From UBA6168 sp041392505 (lineage in GTDB: Bacteria > Bacteroidota > Bacteroidia > Chitinophagales > Saprospiraceae), in the NCBI GenBank assembly GCA_041392505.1, contig JAWKLX010000010.1, forward strand, positions 157,277 through 221,276: a DNA stretch of 64,000 bases, written 5' to 3'. The translations under genes and the position numbers were made by a program. Shown in pieces: positions 48,363 through 57,119 of this stretch. The notes under the pieces are model-generated. The model made no database searches. It saw nothing but the letters and a program-made list of their open reading frames with translations, and was not told the DNA's origin. Numbering within the stretch: the stretch's first letter is position 1; each line of letters opens with the position of its first letter.

Positions 48363-50552
48363 ATGAAAACAAAATTTTTCTACTCTCCATTTTTCGCTTT
48401 CATCGCTGCCTTTTTGCTGGCTGGTGCGGTCAACGCCCAGGTGCTCAACGGCAATATCTCTCTGTTTACCCAGACCCAGGTGAACAACTTCAACTACACG
48501 GAGGTCACGGGATACATCATCATCAATGGTAACCCCATCTTCAGTGGGACTGACCCCATCACGGATCTGTCGCCACTGGAATCCCTCGAGAAGGTGGGTG
48601 AATTTTTTCAGGTAGCATTTGTGGATGACCCTGATCTCAACTTTCCGAACCTGACCAGCGTTGGGGAGACCAATGGTCAATTTGGCAATTCCTTTTACTT
48701 TGTGGGCAGCAATAATGTCCCCACCACTATTTCACTTCCAGTTTTTGATAAGGCTTGGGGTGATTTTTACATTGATCAAAATAACAACCTCACCTCTGTT
48801 GACCTGCCTGCGCTCACTTATGTTGGAGGTACAACTTTTGGTTTTATGGTCCGCACCAATCCGGAACTGACGTATTTGAATGTGCCTAATTTGACCATTG
48901 TCCTTGGTCGGGTTGAACTGAACAACAACGACAAGTTGACGGAGATCAGTGGATTCAACAACCTCACGACGGTACCTGCCAACTTTGCCATCATCAACAA
49001 TGACTTGCTCACCAGCATTACTGGTTTTGCTTCTTTGACTTCCGTCGGGAGTTTTCAGCTTCTCAGAAACTTTCAGTTGAGTGATTGCTGCTTGTTCAAA
49101 GACCTGATCGAAACGCCCGGTGCAGTCACTAGTGGTAGTATTCAAATTTCCCAAAATAAAGTTGGCTGCAATAGTGCGAATGAGATCATCACCATTGGCT
49201 GTATCTCCGATATGGACAACGACGGCGTGGCCGATGGCGACGACAACTGCCCGACCGTGCCCAACCCCAATCAAGAAGATGCGGACATGGATGGCGAAGG
49301 CGATGTCTGCGACATCTGCCCGAACGATCCCAACAACGTGCCTACCGACACTTGGTACAAAGATGCCGATGATGATGGCTTCACCGATGGCACCACCATT
49401 GCCAGCTGTGTGCAGCCGGGGCCTGAATACAAGTTATTGTCAGAATTGGTTTCCCTTGTGTCCGACTGCGACGATTCCGACGCCAATGAACACCCAGGCC
49501 AGACCTGGTACAAAGACGCCGACGGCGACAACCACTCCGATGGTACCCTGACCAATTCGTGCCTACGCCCTGCTGGTTACAAGGTGATGTCTGAACTGAC
49601 CAGCACCAACGATTGCGACGATTCCGATGCCAATGAATACCCCGGCCAGACTTGGTACAAGGACGCCGACGGGGACAACTATACCGATGGCAGCATGACC
49701 GTTTCCTGTCTGCGCCCTACTGGTTACAAGTTGATGGCCGAACTGACGGGTGCCGGTGACTGTGACGATAGCAGTGCAACCACCTATCCTGGTGCCCCGG
49801 AAATCTGTGACAACAAGGACAATGATTGCGATGGGGATATTGATGAGGGTGTCGGGAATGCTACCTATGTGGGCAATGTCACCTTTTCCAGCCAAGCCCA
49901 AATAGATGCGTGGTCAGCCTGTTATACTACCATTCAGGGCAATCTGACCATTGCCGGTGGCGGCATCAACAACCTTGGGCCATTGTCCAACCTTGAAGAA
50001 GTAACGGGCATGGTGATCATTTTTACCAACTATGCCCTGACATCCTTGAACGGCTTGGACAACCTCGCCACTGTGGGCGGCGCCCTCTATATCTACTACA
50101 ACTTTGCTTTGTCCAATTGCTGTGCAATTGATGACCTGCTCGAAAACGGTGGTGTAGCTGGCACAACGATAATCTTGGGCAACTCCGCCGCCTCGCACTG
50201 CAACAGTGCAGCACAGGTAATGGCAGCCTGCCCGATCACCCCGTTGGTCTCTGCCCCGAACAATGGTTTTGCTAACGGTGAAATGTTTGCCGAAAAAACC
50301 ACTGCCCGGTCGGTCGGCATCTTCCCGAACCCGGCCAAGGGCCACGTAAATATTGAATTAAATGGATTTGTTGGGACAGCCGAACTGATGGTCACCGACC
50401 AGCTCGGCCGCACCGTGTGGTCGCAGCAGGTGAAAGATACCCGCCAAGTACAGCTCGACTTGTCGAACGGCGATTTCCAAAACGGCATCTATCACGTCAC
50501 AGTCATTTCCGACGGCGAACGGATGACGAAGCGTTTGGTGGTGGCGAAATAA
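48363..50552 (+). CDS. secreted receptor-L/thrombospondin-3/MopE-repeat protein with T9SS type A domain
   Basis: A 729-residue paralog of the preceding secreted gene. After the signal peptide (PFFAFIAAFLLAGAVNAQ) it has, instead of the Gly-rich domain, a leucine-rich receptor-L-like domain of ~250 residues (ITDLSPLESLEKVGEFFQVA, LTSVDLPALTYVGGTTFGFM). Thrombospondin type 3 repeats (DMDNDGVADGDDNCPTVPNP), three WYKDADGDN repeats, the MopE-like motif and a second receptor-L segment follow. The T9SS type A tail is nearly the same as in 44884-47424. The TSP3 and MopE parts bind Ca2+ in known relatives; surface display is expected. The pair probably arose by tandem duplication with replacement of the N-terminal domain. 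Confidence 0.88.
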   Translation: MKTKFFYSPFFAFIAAFLLAGAVNAQVLNGNISLFTQTQVNNFNYTEVTGYIIINGNPIFSGTDPITDLSPLESLEKVGEFFQVAFVDDPDLNFPNLTSVGETNGQFGNSFYFVGSNNVPTTISLPVFDKAWGDFYIDQNNNLTSVDLPALTYVGGTTFGFMVRTNPELTYLNVPNLTIVLGRVELNNNDKLTEISGFNNLTTVPANFAIINNDLLTSITGFASLTSVGSFQLLRNFQLSDCCLFKDLIETPGAVTSGSIQISQNKVGCNSANEIITIGCISDMDNDGVADGDDNCPTVPNPNQEDADMDGEGDVCDICPNDPNNVPTDTWYKDADDDGFTDGTTIASCVQPGPEYKLLSELVSLVSDCDDSDANEHPGQTWYKDADGDNHSDGTLTNSCLRPAGYKVMSELTSTNDCDDSDANEYPGQTWYKDADGDNYTDGSMTVSCLRPTGYKLMAELTGAGDCDDSSATTYPGAPEICDNKDNDCDGDIDEGVGNATYVGNVTFSSQAQIDAWSACYTTIQGNLTIAGGGINNLGPLSNLEEVTGMVIIFTNYALTSLNGLDNLATVGGALYIYYNFALSNCCAIDDLLENGGVAGTTIILGNSAASHCNSAAQVMAACPITPLVSAPNNGFANGEMFAEKTTARSVGIFPNPAKGHVNIELNGFVGTAELMVTDQLGRTVWSQQVKDTRQVQLDLSNGDFQNGIYHVTVISDGERMTKRLVVAK

Positions 50553-50636
50553 TATAAAATGGGTTTAAAAGGGGATGGCATCTTGCGAAGGATGCCGCCC
50601 CTAACATAGACACCGTCTTGCGACAGCGGTAGCTTC

Positions 50637-50672
50637 TAACGTCGGCAGGGTTTCAAAACCCTGCCGGCGTTT
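50637..50672 (+). terminator. hairpin in the gap before the second hybrid regulator
   Basis: ACGTCGGCAGGGTTT and AACCCTGCCGGCGTTT form a strong stem followed by TTTGTT. It lies 85 bp after the secreted gene and probably ends its transcript. The remainder of 50553-50886 shows no gene. Confidence 0.65.
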
Positions 50673-50886
50673 GTTATTCAAGTCAGCGGTAAACCCTTCT
50701 TTTTTTAACGCCCTCTTAAAACTTTTTTCAAAGGAAAATTTAAAATTGACAGCAACGTGCGGTGGTGTGTAAACGGAAGGTTATGATTTTATGGAATTGG
50801 TAAAAGGACGGGTTCTAAGCCAAAAAGCAAGTCCCCAATTGGCCGCTTAGCCCAACAATTTTTTTGAGTCCTAAAACCTAAAACGA

Positions 50887-53418
50887 ATGAAATCGATCAA
50901 CCAACTGCAACAATCTATTGGCATTTATTGCCGTCTTCAATTGTTTCTACCCAATCTCCGGGTTTTCATTTTCCCTAATAGAAATGCCTACCTGTTGTCG
51001 CTGCTCCTTTTGCTGACTGGCCTTAACAATCGGCTGTTAGCCTTTGAAGATGCTAAAGAGTTGTGGCCGCTCATCCAAACCCAGCTGGACGAATCAGGTG
51101 CCGATACCGCCCGGCAGTTCATTTTCCTGCTGGTACGCGGACATTGTGGCGATAATTACCACTGCCTGTACCCCGCCTATTCCGTGGTGAAAGAAAAAGT
51201 GGAACGCCGTTTTGACTTGTCAACAGCTATTGAAATCTGTCGTGAAATGTTAAAAATCGCCCATCAGCAGGGTGACCTGAATGGCGAGGCCCATGCCCAT
51301 TCGGAATTGGCCCGTTATTACAGCGCCTTGGGGGATGAAAAGGAGGCAGTCATCAATACTGAAAAAGCCTGGAGTTTGTACGAACAAGCTGGCAACCATC
51401 GAGCTATCAATAAGATCAAGTTGATGAAGTTGGAAAACAGGATACCTGACCAGGACATTCAGGAGGTTTTGCCAGACATGGAAAAATTATTGGCCGAGCT
51501 GATCGAAATGAAGGATACCAACAACATGAATTATTTAAACCTCCGTTTGATCCATTATACGCAATGGGCCGGGGAATTCGAACTCATGGCCAAGCATGTG
51601 GCCGCTGCCGAAAAAGGGCTCGTACCCGAGCCAAGTGAACGGGACGATTACTGGTTTGCGATCCATACCTTTCGTGGTCGGGCATACCTGGCATGGATGG
51701 ATCAAGACTTAGAGGAGGCCGAACAGTTTTACCAAAAAGCATTGCAATACAGCATTGCGATGCCAGACTATTGGCTCGAAATCCGAACGCTGCATTCACT
51801 GGCCGAACTTGAAATGGAGCGGGGGAGAAACGACTTGGCGATCGGCTATCTGGATTCCGCGCAGATCAAAGCCGAGGCGTTGGAAATGGAAGACTTGCTG
51901 ACCGCTAATTTCAACCTGAAGGCAACCATCGCCGAGCTGGAAGGCCGCTACGCCGATGCACTGGTTTTTACCAAAAAGAAGCTGGAACATGAGGAAAAAT
52001 TGAAGAGCAAAAGCGCTAATTTCGATCTTAAGAATTTTTATTTGGAAAAGGAAAAAGAACAACTGGCCGCTGAAAAAGAAAAACAAGAACTGGAGCTGAA
52101 AATCAAAAATGGGAGGTTGCGCAACCTCATCAACATCATCGGTTTGGGTATTCTGCTGATCGTTGCGCTTGGGTTGAGCCTGTACATGCAACGCCAATCC
52201 AAAAGGAAACTGGCCGTACAAAATGAACTGATCCAAAAGCAGGCCGAACGGCTGGCCAACCTCGATGCGGCCAAGTCCCGGTTTTTCGCCAACGTGAGCC
52301 ATGAACTCCGCACCCCGCTTTCCTTGCTGCTCGGCCCGATCAGCCAATTGATTAAGGAAAACAAACTGAACGAACGGCAAAACCGGCTGCTGAATATGGC
52401 TAGCGAAAGCGGCAAACAATTGGGTCAGTTGGTCAATGAAATACTCGACCTCGGCAAAATGGAAATGGGCAAAATGGGGCTGGAGCAAAAGCCGACAAAA
52501 CTGGCTGCCTTTTTCCATCACTACCTGCTTCAATTCGAATCGTTGGCGTACCGCAAGCAAGTTGATTTCACTTTTGACCTGACGATGGACCCAAACCTGA
52601 CTGCCCTGATCGATCAGGCCAAATGCCGCCAAGTGCTCTACAACCTGTTGTCCAATGCCTTCAAGTTCACCCCGGAAGGTGGCGCCATCAAAGCCAGTTT
52701 TTTTGTAAACGATAACATGGTGTGCATGGAAGTAGCGGACTCGGGTCCTGGCATCCACCCGGATGACCTGCCGCATGTGTTCGACCGCTATTTTCAGACC
52801 AACCAGTCGGGGCAGCCTGCGTCGGGCGGTTCGGGGATTGGTTTGGCGCTTTGCCATGAGTACGCCCAGTTGTTTGGTGGGAACATTTCCGTCAACAGCC
52901 AGTTGGGAAACGGGGCGGTTTTCAGGTTTGAATTTCCGGTTGAGACCGTTAGCAGTTTGGAGCGCAGCGAAAATTCCGAATTAACTTCGGGAAGTCAGTT
53001 GGCAGTTGGCAGTGGAGTGGCCGGGCAATTGGTCGAATGGAAAGAAGTTGCTGCGCAGTTGCACGACCCTGAATCTGATAAAAGGAAAATAGAAAAACCA
53101 GCCGTCCCAACCCACCAATCAAAACCGACCCTGCTCGTCGTAGAAGACAATCTGGAATTGCAAGACTACATCCGCTTGATTTTGGAAGAAAAATACAACG
53201 TTTTGACGGCGGAAAACGGAGGGCAGCGTTGGATAGTGAGTTCGGCAGTTCGGCAGTCCGACAGTCCGACAGTCTTCAGTCCCTCAGTCGGCAGTCCTGT
53301 TGGCAGTCGACAGTCAGGCAACCAAATTGAAGCCCAAGACTGTCGAACTGGAGACTGCCGGACTGCCGAACTGAAAACTGTCGAACTGCAAAAATCGACC
53401 TCATCCTCACCGACCTAA
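50887..53418 (+). CDS. hybrid sensor kinase with TPR sensor, copy 2 (N-terminal part, receiver cut)
   Basis: An 843-residue protein: export signal (NAYLLSLLLLLTGLNNRLLA) and a ~340-residue helical TPR-like periplasmic domain (AHSELARYYSALGDEKEAVI, EAEQFYQKALQYSIAMPDYW). A coiled coil (EKEKEQLAAEKEKQELELKI) and a membrane helix (INIIGLGILLIVALGLSLYM) follow. The kinase has HisKA with FANVSHELRTPLSL and the ATPase boxes NLLSNAFKFTPEGG, VADSGPGIHPDDL and SGGSGIGLALC. A receiver starts at TLLVVEDNLELQDYIRLILE but breaks off after LTAENG into repeat-derived sequence. The stop TAA overlaps the ATG of the next frame (TAATG). A canonical single-chain regulator of this type would continue into 53418-54107. 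It is the better-preserved sensor of the duplicated module. Confidence 0.85.
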   Translation: MKSINQLQQSIGIYCRLQLFLPNLRVFIFPNRNAYLLSLLLLLTGLNNRLLAFEDAKELWPLIQTQLDESGADTARQFIFLLVRGHCGDNYHCLYPAYSVVKEKVERRFDLSTAIEICREMLKIAHQQGDLNGEAHAHSELARYYSALGDEKEAVINTEKAWSLYEQAGNHRAINKIKLMKLENRIPDQDIQEVLPDMEKLLAELIEMKDTNNMNYLNLRLIHYTQWAGEFELMAKHVAAAEKGLVPEPSERDDYWFAIHTFRGRAYLAWMDQDLEEAEQFYQKALQYSIAMPDYWLEIRTLHSLAELEMERGRNDLAIGYLDSAQIKAEALEMEDLLTANFNLKATIAELEGRYADALVFTKKKLEHEEKLKSKSANFDLKNFYLEKEKEQLAAEKEKQELELKIKNGRLRNLINIIGLGILLIVALGLSLYMQRQSKRKLAVQNELIQKQAERLANLDAAKSRFFANVSHELRTPLSLLLGPISQLIKENKLNERQNRLLNMASESGKQLGQLVNEILDLGKMEMGKMGLEQKPTKLAAFFHHYLLQFESLAYRKQVDFTFDLTMDPNLTALIDQAKCRQVLYNLLSNAFKFTPEGGAIKASFFVNDNMVCMEVADSGPGIHPDDLPHVFDRYFQTNQSGQPASGGSGIGLALCHEYAQLFGGNISVNSQLGNGAVFRFEFPVETVSSLERSENSELTSGSQLAVGSGVAGQLVEWKEVAAQLHDPESDKRKIEKPAVPTHQSKPTLLVVEDNLELQDYIRLILEEKYNVLTAENGGQRWIVSSAVRQSDSPTVFSPSVGSPVGSRQSGNQIEAQDCRTGDCRTAELKTVELQKSTSSSPT
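53226..53392. repeat. CAGTTCGGCAGT-type repeat inserted in the receiver domain
   Basis: Tandem variants of GTTCGGCAGT and GTCCGACAGT are followed by their inverted counterparts (GACTGTCGAACTG, GACTGCCGGACTGCCGAACT), making a long imperfect stem. It falls exactly between the second helix and the phospho-acceptor strand of the receiver and changes the frame. A related GTTGGCAGTTGGCAGT run lies at 53000-53012. Confidence 0.8.
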
Positions 53419-54107
53419 TGATGCCCGTGATGGATGGCTACCAGTTGATCGAACAACTAAAATCCAACGATGCGACCCGCCACATCCCGGTCGTCATGCT
53501 GACGGCACGGGCGGAAATGAAAGACAAACTGAAAGCGCTCCGACTTGGCGTGGACGATTATTTGTTGAAACCTTTCGACGGGGAAGAATTGTTGGCCCGC
53601 ACGGAGAATTTGCTAAAAAACCAATGGGTGCGGAGGAGGGTTTCCAGTCCGGCAGTTCGGCAGTTCGGCAGTTCGACAGTCCTCAGTCCCGCAGATCCCG
53701 GACTGAGGACTGCCGAACTGGAGACTGCCGAACTGAAGACTGCCGAACTAAAGACTGCCGACTGCCTAACTGCCGACGACAGCGAATGGTTGGCTCGTTT
53801 GGAAGAAAACCTGCAATCGGAAATCCCCCAATTCGACTTCAAACTCGAACAGCTCGCCGAACTCATGCTGGTGAGCCGCCGCCAACTGGGCCGACAAGTG
53901 AAAGCCCTTACGGGACTGACCCCATCTGAATATTTATTGGAAGCCCGCCTCCAACGTGCCCGCTCCCTGCTGGATGAAAACCAAGTGAAAACAGTGAAAG
54001 AATTGGCTTACGTGGTCGGGCTGCGGGATGCCAAACATTTTTCCCGGCAATTCAAAACCCGTTTCGGCAAATCGCCCTCAGAACTGCTGGAGCAGCGGTT
54101 TAATTGA
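53418..54107 (+). CDS. receiver C-terminal half plus AraC-type DNA-binding domain of hybrid regulator, copy 2
   Basis: A 229-codon frame whose ATG overlaps the previous stop (TAATG). It holds the second half of the receiver (MMPVMDGYQLIEQLKSNDAT, HIPVVMLTARAEMKDKLKAL, VDDYLLKPFDGEELLAR). A repeat-encoded linker (LRTAELETAELKTAELKTAD) leads to an AraC/XylS helix-turn-helix pair (LAELMLVSRRQLGRQVKALT, VKELAYVVGLRDAKHFSRQF, GKSPSELL). The phospho-acceptor Asp (LILTDLMM) lies two codons upstream of this ATG, so an independently started protein would lack it. The frame is open upstream to about 53337. Either coupling, frameshifting or an uncorrected indel links it to the kinase. It would regulate nearby secreted genes (inference). 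Confidence 0.8.
   Translation: MMPVMDGYQLIEQLKSNDATRHIPVVMLTARAEMKDKLKALRLGVDDYLLKPFDGEELLARTENLLKNQWVRRRVSSPAVRQFGSSTVLSPADPGLRTAELETAELKTAELKTADCLTADDSEWLARLEENLQSEIPQFDFKLEQLAELMLVSRRQLGRQVKALTGLTPSEYLLEARLQRARSLLDENQVKTVKELAYVVGLRDAKHFSRQFKTRFGKSPSELLEQRFN
53643..53778. repeat. second CAGTTCGGCAGT-type repeat, in frame between receiver and AraC domain
   Basis: Several CAGTTCGGCAGT units are followed by the inverted GACTGAGGACTGCCGAACTG series. Unlike the first insertion it keeps the reading frame and encodes an SSPAVRQFGSS and TAELETAELKTAELKTAD linker. Confidence 0.8.
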
Positions 54108-54835
54108 TGCCATAGATAAATGGTTTGGTAGCGTTTTTAATTGCCATGGTTTTGAAAAATCATGGCGATTTTTTTTGTCCGGTAAATGTTGTCAAAATGA
54201 GGAAGTCATTCACATCTGGCTTCGTGAAACTCCGTGACTCCTCTGTGTCCCTCTGTGAAATAGCTTATATTCCACAGAGAGGCACTGAGGAGTCACGGAG
54301 TTTCACGAAGTAAGTTTTCTAATTATTGAACACTTTTATTGTCAAGTATTTTTTTCAAAAAAAATGCTTCTGCCCATTTATCCACCCAAAAAGGGGCGTT
54401 TGGCCAGTTTATCCACCCATCTTGGCCAATTCATCAACCAATTTGGCCAGCATATCGCCATTGCCCACCGCCATCTTTGTCCCATCAAAAATGAGTAAAC
54501 GAACTCATCCAATGATTCAAATTGGCGGTGTATCAAATTTTCACCCACTTCCCGCACACCTCCATTTTCAACACCCACTTATACATCGCTGCCTAAGAGG
54601 AGGGCTTTTTGGAAAGCCCGCAGACCTGTTAGATTTTTAAAATCTAACAGGTCTTATCAAGAGGTTGGCCATTAAAAAATGGCTCATCTAACAATCAATT
54701 GGCGCAAGCCAACCGGGGTATTTCATGCCCATCGGCAAGGCACAGGCAGCGCCCAACAAGGATTTTATAACTACCTATAACCCGGAACTTTTCCCCGCCA
54801 ATGGCGGGGGAAAAGACCACTAATTCTTTTATCAA
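54108..54835. other. intergenic region with two strong hairpins and a conserved upstream element
   Basis: A 91-bp stem-loop (54220-54310) starts CTTCGTGAAACTCCGTGACT and ends with its complement. A second perfect hairpin (54622-54654) has arms AGACCTGTTAGATTTT and AAATCTAACAGGTCT. The element CTATAACCCGGA lies at 54775-54786, 50 bp before the PKD gene, as in module copy 1. Around 54390-54450 short ATCCACCC/TTGGCCA repeats occur. No gene is seen. Confidence 0.6.
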
Positions 54836-55204
54836 ATGAAAACATTACAAATCTCCCTCACCGCTCTCGCCACTGCTTTCTTGCTTTTTGCAACGCCTTT
54901 TGGCCAACTTCCCCTGCAAGCCGATAACGGACAAATCCTGTCATTGGAGGCATGGGACAACTGCCCCACGGCCAGCTTCTCCATCGTCAACAATGGCGTC
55001 ACCGCCGGCACCCCGGTCAGCTTCACCAACCAGTCGACTGGAGCCAGTTCCTACCTCTGGGATTTTGGCGACGGGGCTACTTCCACGGCCGTGAACCCGT
55101 CACATGCGTACAGTAATGCAGGGGCTTACACGGTGAAGTTGCGGGCAATGATTGATGGTTGTACTGTGGAGTTTATAATTGTGGAAGAAGTGATCGTGAA
55201 TTAA
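54836..55204 (+). CDS. small secreted single-PKD-domain protein, copy 2
   Basis: A 122-residue paralog of the 42204 gene: signal peptide (LTALATAFLLFATPFGQLPL, then QA), linker, one PKD domain (CPTASFSIVNNGVTAGTPVS, SSYLWDFGDGATSTAVNPSH, YSNAGAYTVKLRAMIDGC) and a short hydrophobic end (EFIIVEEVIVN). The domain is almost unchanged between the two copies, while signal peptide and linker differ, so the PKD part is under strong constraint or was homogenised. It lies 729 bp after the hybrid regulator and is convergent with the ~480-residue gene. A small hairpin TAGCCCG/CGGGCTA with TTTTT (55217-55246) ends it. Confidence 0.85.
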   Translation: MKTLQISLTALATAFLLFATPFGQLPLQADNGQILSLEAWDNCPTASFSIVNNGVTAGTPVSFTNQSTGASSYLWDFGDGATSTAVNPSHAYSNAGAYTVKLRAMIDGCTVEFIIVEEVIVN

Positions 55205-55216
55205 TTTAAAAGCATT

Positions 55217-55246
55217 AGCCCGTCGAGAAAATGGCGGGCTATTTTT
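55217..55246 (+). terminator. terminator of PKD gene copy 2
   Basis: TAGCCCG and CGGGCTA pair around a 12-base loop and are followed by TTTTTAT. It begins 13 bp after the stop codon and touches the end of the convergent gene. Confidence 0.7.
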
Positions 55247-56684
55247 ATAATTCATTACACTTTTCAATCAGCCATTTTTTGGAGACCATCGTTTTGTGTT
55301 TAGCAAGAAATGTTTCCATCTTTTCTTTTATTTCCATCTTCCCTTTTTTCCTGAAAATCATGTCGACTATTTGTTTTATTGCCAAGATGAAATTGATACT
55401 TTCCATTGCTTTTTGCTTGGAAAGCAACTTGTTTCTGCGGAAAAATTTTTCATTAGCCTCCAACATGGAATGTAGTAATTCAAATAAGGAATTATCCTGA
55501 ATGAATTTTTCAAACCAAATTTTAATGGAAAGTATCTTAGCGTTGTTCTGTACAAATACATTCACGATCCCGCTGTCATCTACAAAACTGAGGGCCATTT
55601 CATACGCTTTCATTTCAAAGTATAAGATACCCAAGCTCAATTTTTTTATGTCTTCCTTATAAGTAGGGTCTAAAAATTTTTCGTAATCCTCAATAAAATG
55701 TTTGACCCAGTTAAATTCTTTTTCGTGGCAACCCGCATGGATCATATTCAAAAATGCTGATTCGGTTATCCTGTCCTTATGAAGGATCAAATCTAATTTT
55801 AAGCCCATCTTGTTCAAAGTATGAACCTCATTCCAATATTCTGTTTTTCCTTGATTAAGTTGCCTTATCGCAAAATTTTTTAAGTTAGCATATACCACTC
55901 CCTGTACCTCTCGACTTAGTGTTGCTGCGTGCTGCAAAAGCAACTTTTTTCCTGTTTGAAAAGCAGTGTTTGGGTTGTCTTTATCAAATAGATTTAGAAT
56001 TGTGCGGCACATCAAGAATGCGGGGTTTTCCTCTTGAAAACCAGCACTTAAGGACACACATTCATCAAGTAAAAGTATGTTCGTTTTTGTTGAAAATACC
56101 TCCTCCCGATTTTTGAATTCGCTGGTATAAAACAATTTGGCAAGAACATAAAACCGATCAAGATCATGCATCGTGTCTTTGACTGAAAAAGACGCCCCAC
56201 CACCGTATTTATTTGTCCCTGTCTTATAGTAGTAATCGTGTTTCAACCATAAGGATTTAGAATAGGAATGGATGTCCTGATAGGGCAGCTTTTCAATTTG
56301 CCCCGCCAACGCCTTGGTTTCCTTTTCAAATAAAGCATGCGCATTCCGCCGCCCATGCGATTGGATCAATTGTTTTTTAAAAACAAATTCATCTTTTTGC
56401 ATTTCCTCCACGGCCATGAAACGCTCGATAAGGCAGCGCAGGTTGAAGTTGAGCGTCCAATATTTCTGCTCGGCAAACGCCTTCCCGGGGTAGATTTTTT
56501 TCCAGAAAATCTGTGGACGGATTCGTTTTTCTTCATAGTCAGGATGCCATTTGCGGAGGCAGTCAAACAGGGCAACGACAGGTTTCGAGCTGTTGAAGTA
56601 AGGGGAACGGAGAAACTTCCCCAATTTCGTGACCTCCTCTCCCGACAACAGACTAAGAAGGTCAATGACGGTGTTGCGCTTCAT
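55245..56684 (-). CDS. ~480-residue protein of unknown family, module copy 2
   Basis: A 479-residue paralog of 42717-44153, alignable over its whole length. The N-terminus reads MKRNTVIDLLSLLSGEEVTK, then LGKFLRSPYFNSSKPVVALF, then LRKWHPDYEEKRIRPQIFWK. A middle block (KKQLIQSHGRRNAHALFEKE, DIHSYSKSLWLKHDYYY) and a C-terminal helix-rich part (ESINFILAIKQIVDMIFRKK) follow. There is no signal or membrane segment. The first ~150 residues are best conserved between copies, the middle least. Conserved order next to a PKD gene in both modules suggests a shared task, but no domain is recognised. Confidence 0.85.
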   Translation of the reverse strand: MKRNTVIDLLSLLSGEEVTKLGKFLRSPYFNSSKPVVALFDCLRKWHPDYEEKRIRPQIFWKKIYPGKAFAEQKYWTLNFNLRCLIERFMAVEEMQKDEFVFKKQLIQSHGRRNAHALFEKETKALAGQIEKLPYQDIHSYSKSLWLKHDYYYKTGTNKYGGGASFSVKDTMHDLDRFYVLAKLFYTSEFKNREEVFSTKTNILLLDECVSLSAGFQEENPAFLMCRTILNLFDKDNPNTAFQTGKKLLLQHAATLSREVQGVVYANLKNFAIRQLNQGKTEYWNEVHTLNKMGLKLDLILHKDRITESAFLNMIHAGCHEKEFNWVKHFIEDYEKFLDPTYKEDIKKLSLGILYFEMKAYEMALSFVDDSGIVNVFVQNNAKILSIKIWFEKFIQDNSLFELLHSMLEANEKFFRRNKLLSKQKAMESINFILAIKQIVDMIFRKKGKMEIKEKMETFLAKHKTMVSKKWLIEKCNEL

Positions 56685-56710
56685 AAGGTTCGAGTGGATT
56701 AAATAGTTTA

Positions 56711-56834
56711 AGTATACTGTAACAAAAGTTTTTAGGTGGCGAGCGGCTTTCAGCCGCTCGCCACCTAAAAACCTTTCTGCACCGGGCCGACTTTGTCGGC
56801 CCGGTGCAGAAAGAAATTTTTGTTACACAGTATT
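56711..56834. mobile_element. double-hairpin element framed by imperfect inverted repeats
   Basis: Two perfect stems stand side by side. Arms of 20 bp lie at 56729-56748 and 56752-56771 (core AGGTGGCGAGCGGCT, loop TTC), and arms of 18 bp at 56774-56791 and 56795-56812 (TTTCTGCACCGGGCCGAC, loop TTT). They are enclosed by ATACTGTAACAAAA and its near-complement TTTTGTTACACAGTAT. The remainder of 56685-57633 has the promoter-like block at 57120 but no gene. Confidence 0.7.
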
Positions 56835-57119
56835 AAGCTGTGATGAATAGCATTTTATTGGTATTTCGGTATTATGGTATTTCGGTCGCCTAACATCCGT
56901 GTCCGGTACACCATTACACCTTTGAACCGATACACCGCAAATTGAATTTATTGGTTGATTGTAAAAAATCGGTCGGTAAGATTAATTAATTATTAAATAT
57001 GGCCAAGAAAAGTGGCAAATAATTTTAAAGTAAGGCCATGTTATAAACATTTGAAATTCAATTAGATAGTTTGATTAATATTGAATTTCGTAAAAATTAT
57101 TCTAAAGTTATATCAAAAA

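Noticed and set aside
51796..52857. 353-codon minus frame opposite the hybrid kinase
   Set aside because: Antisense shadow of a gene with clear kinase motifs on the plus strand.
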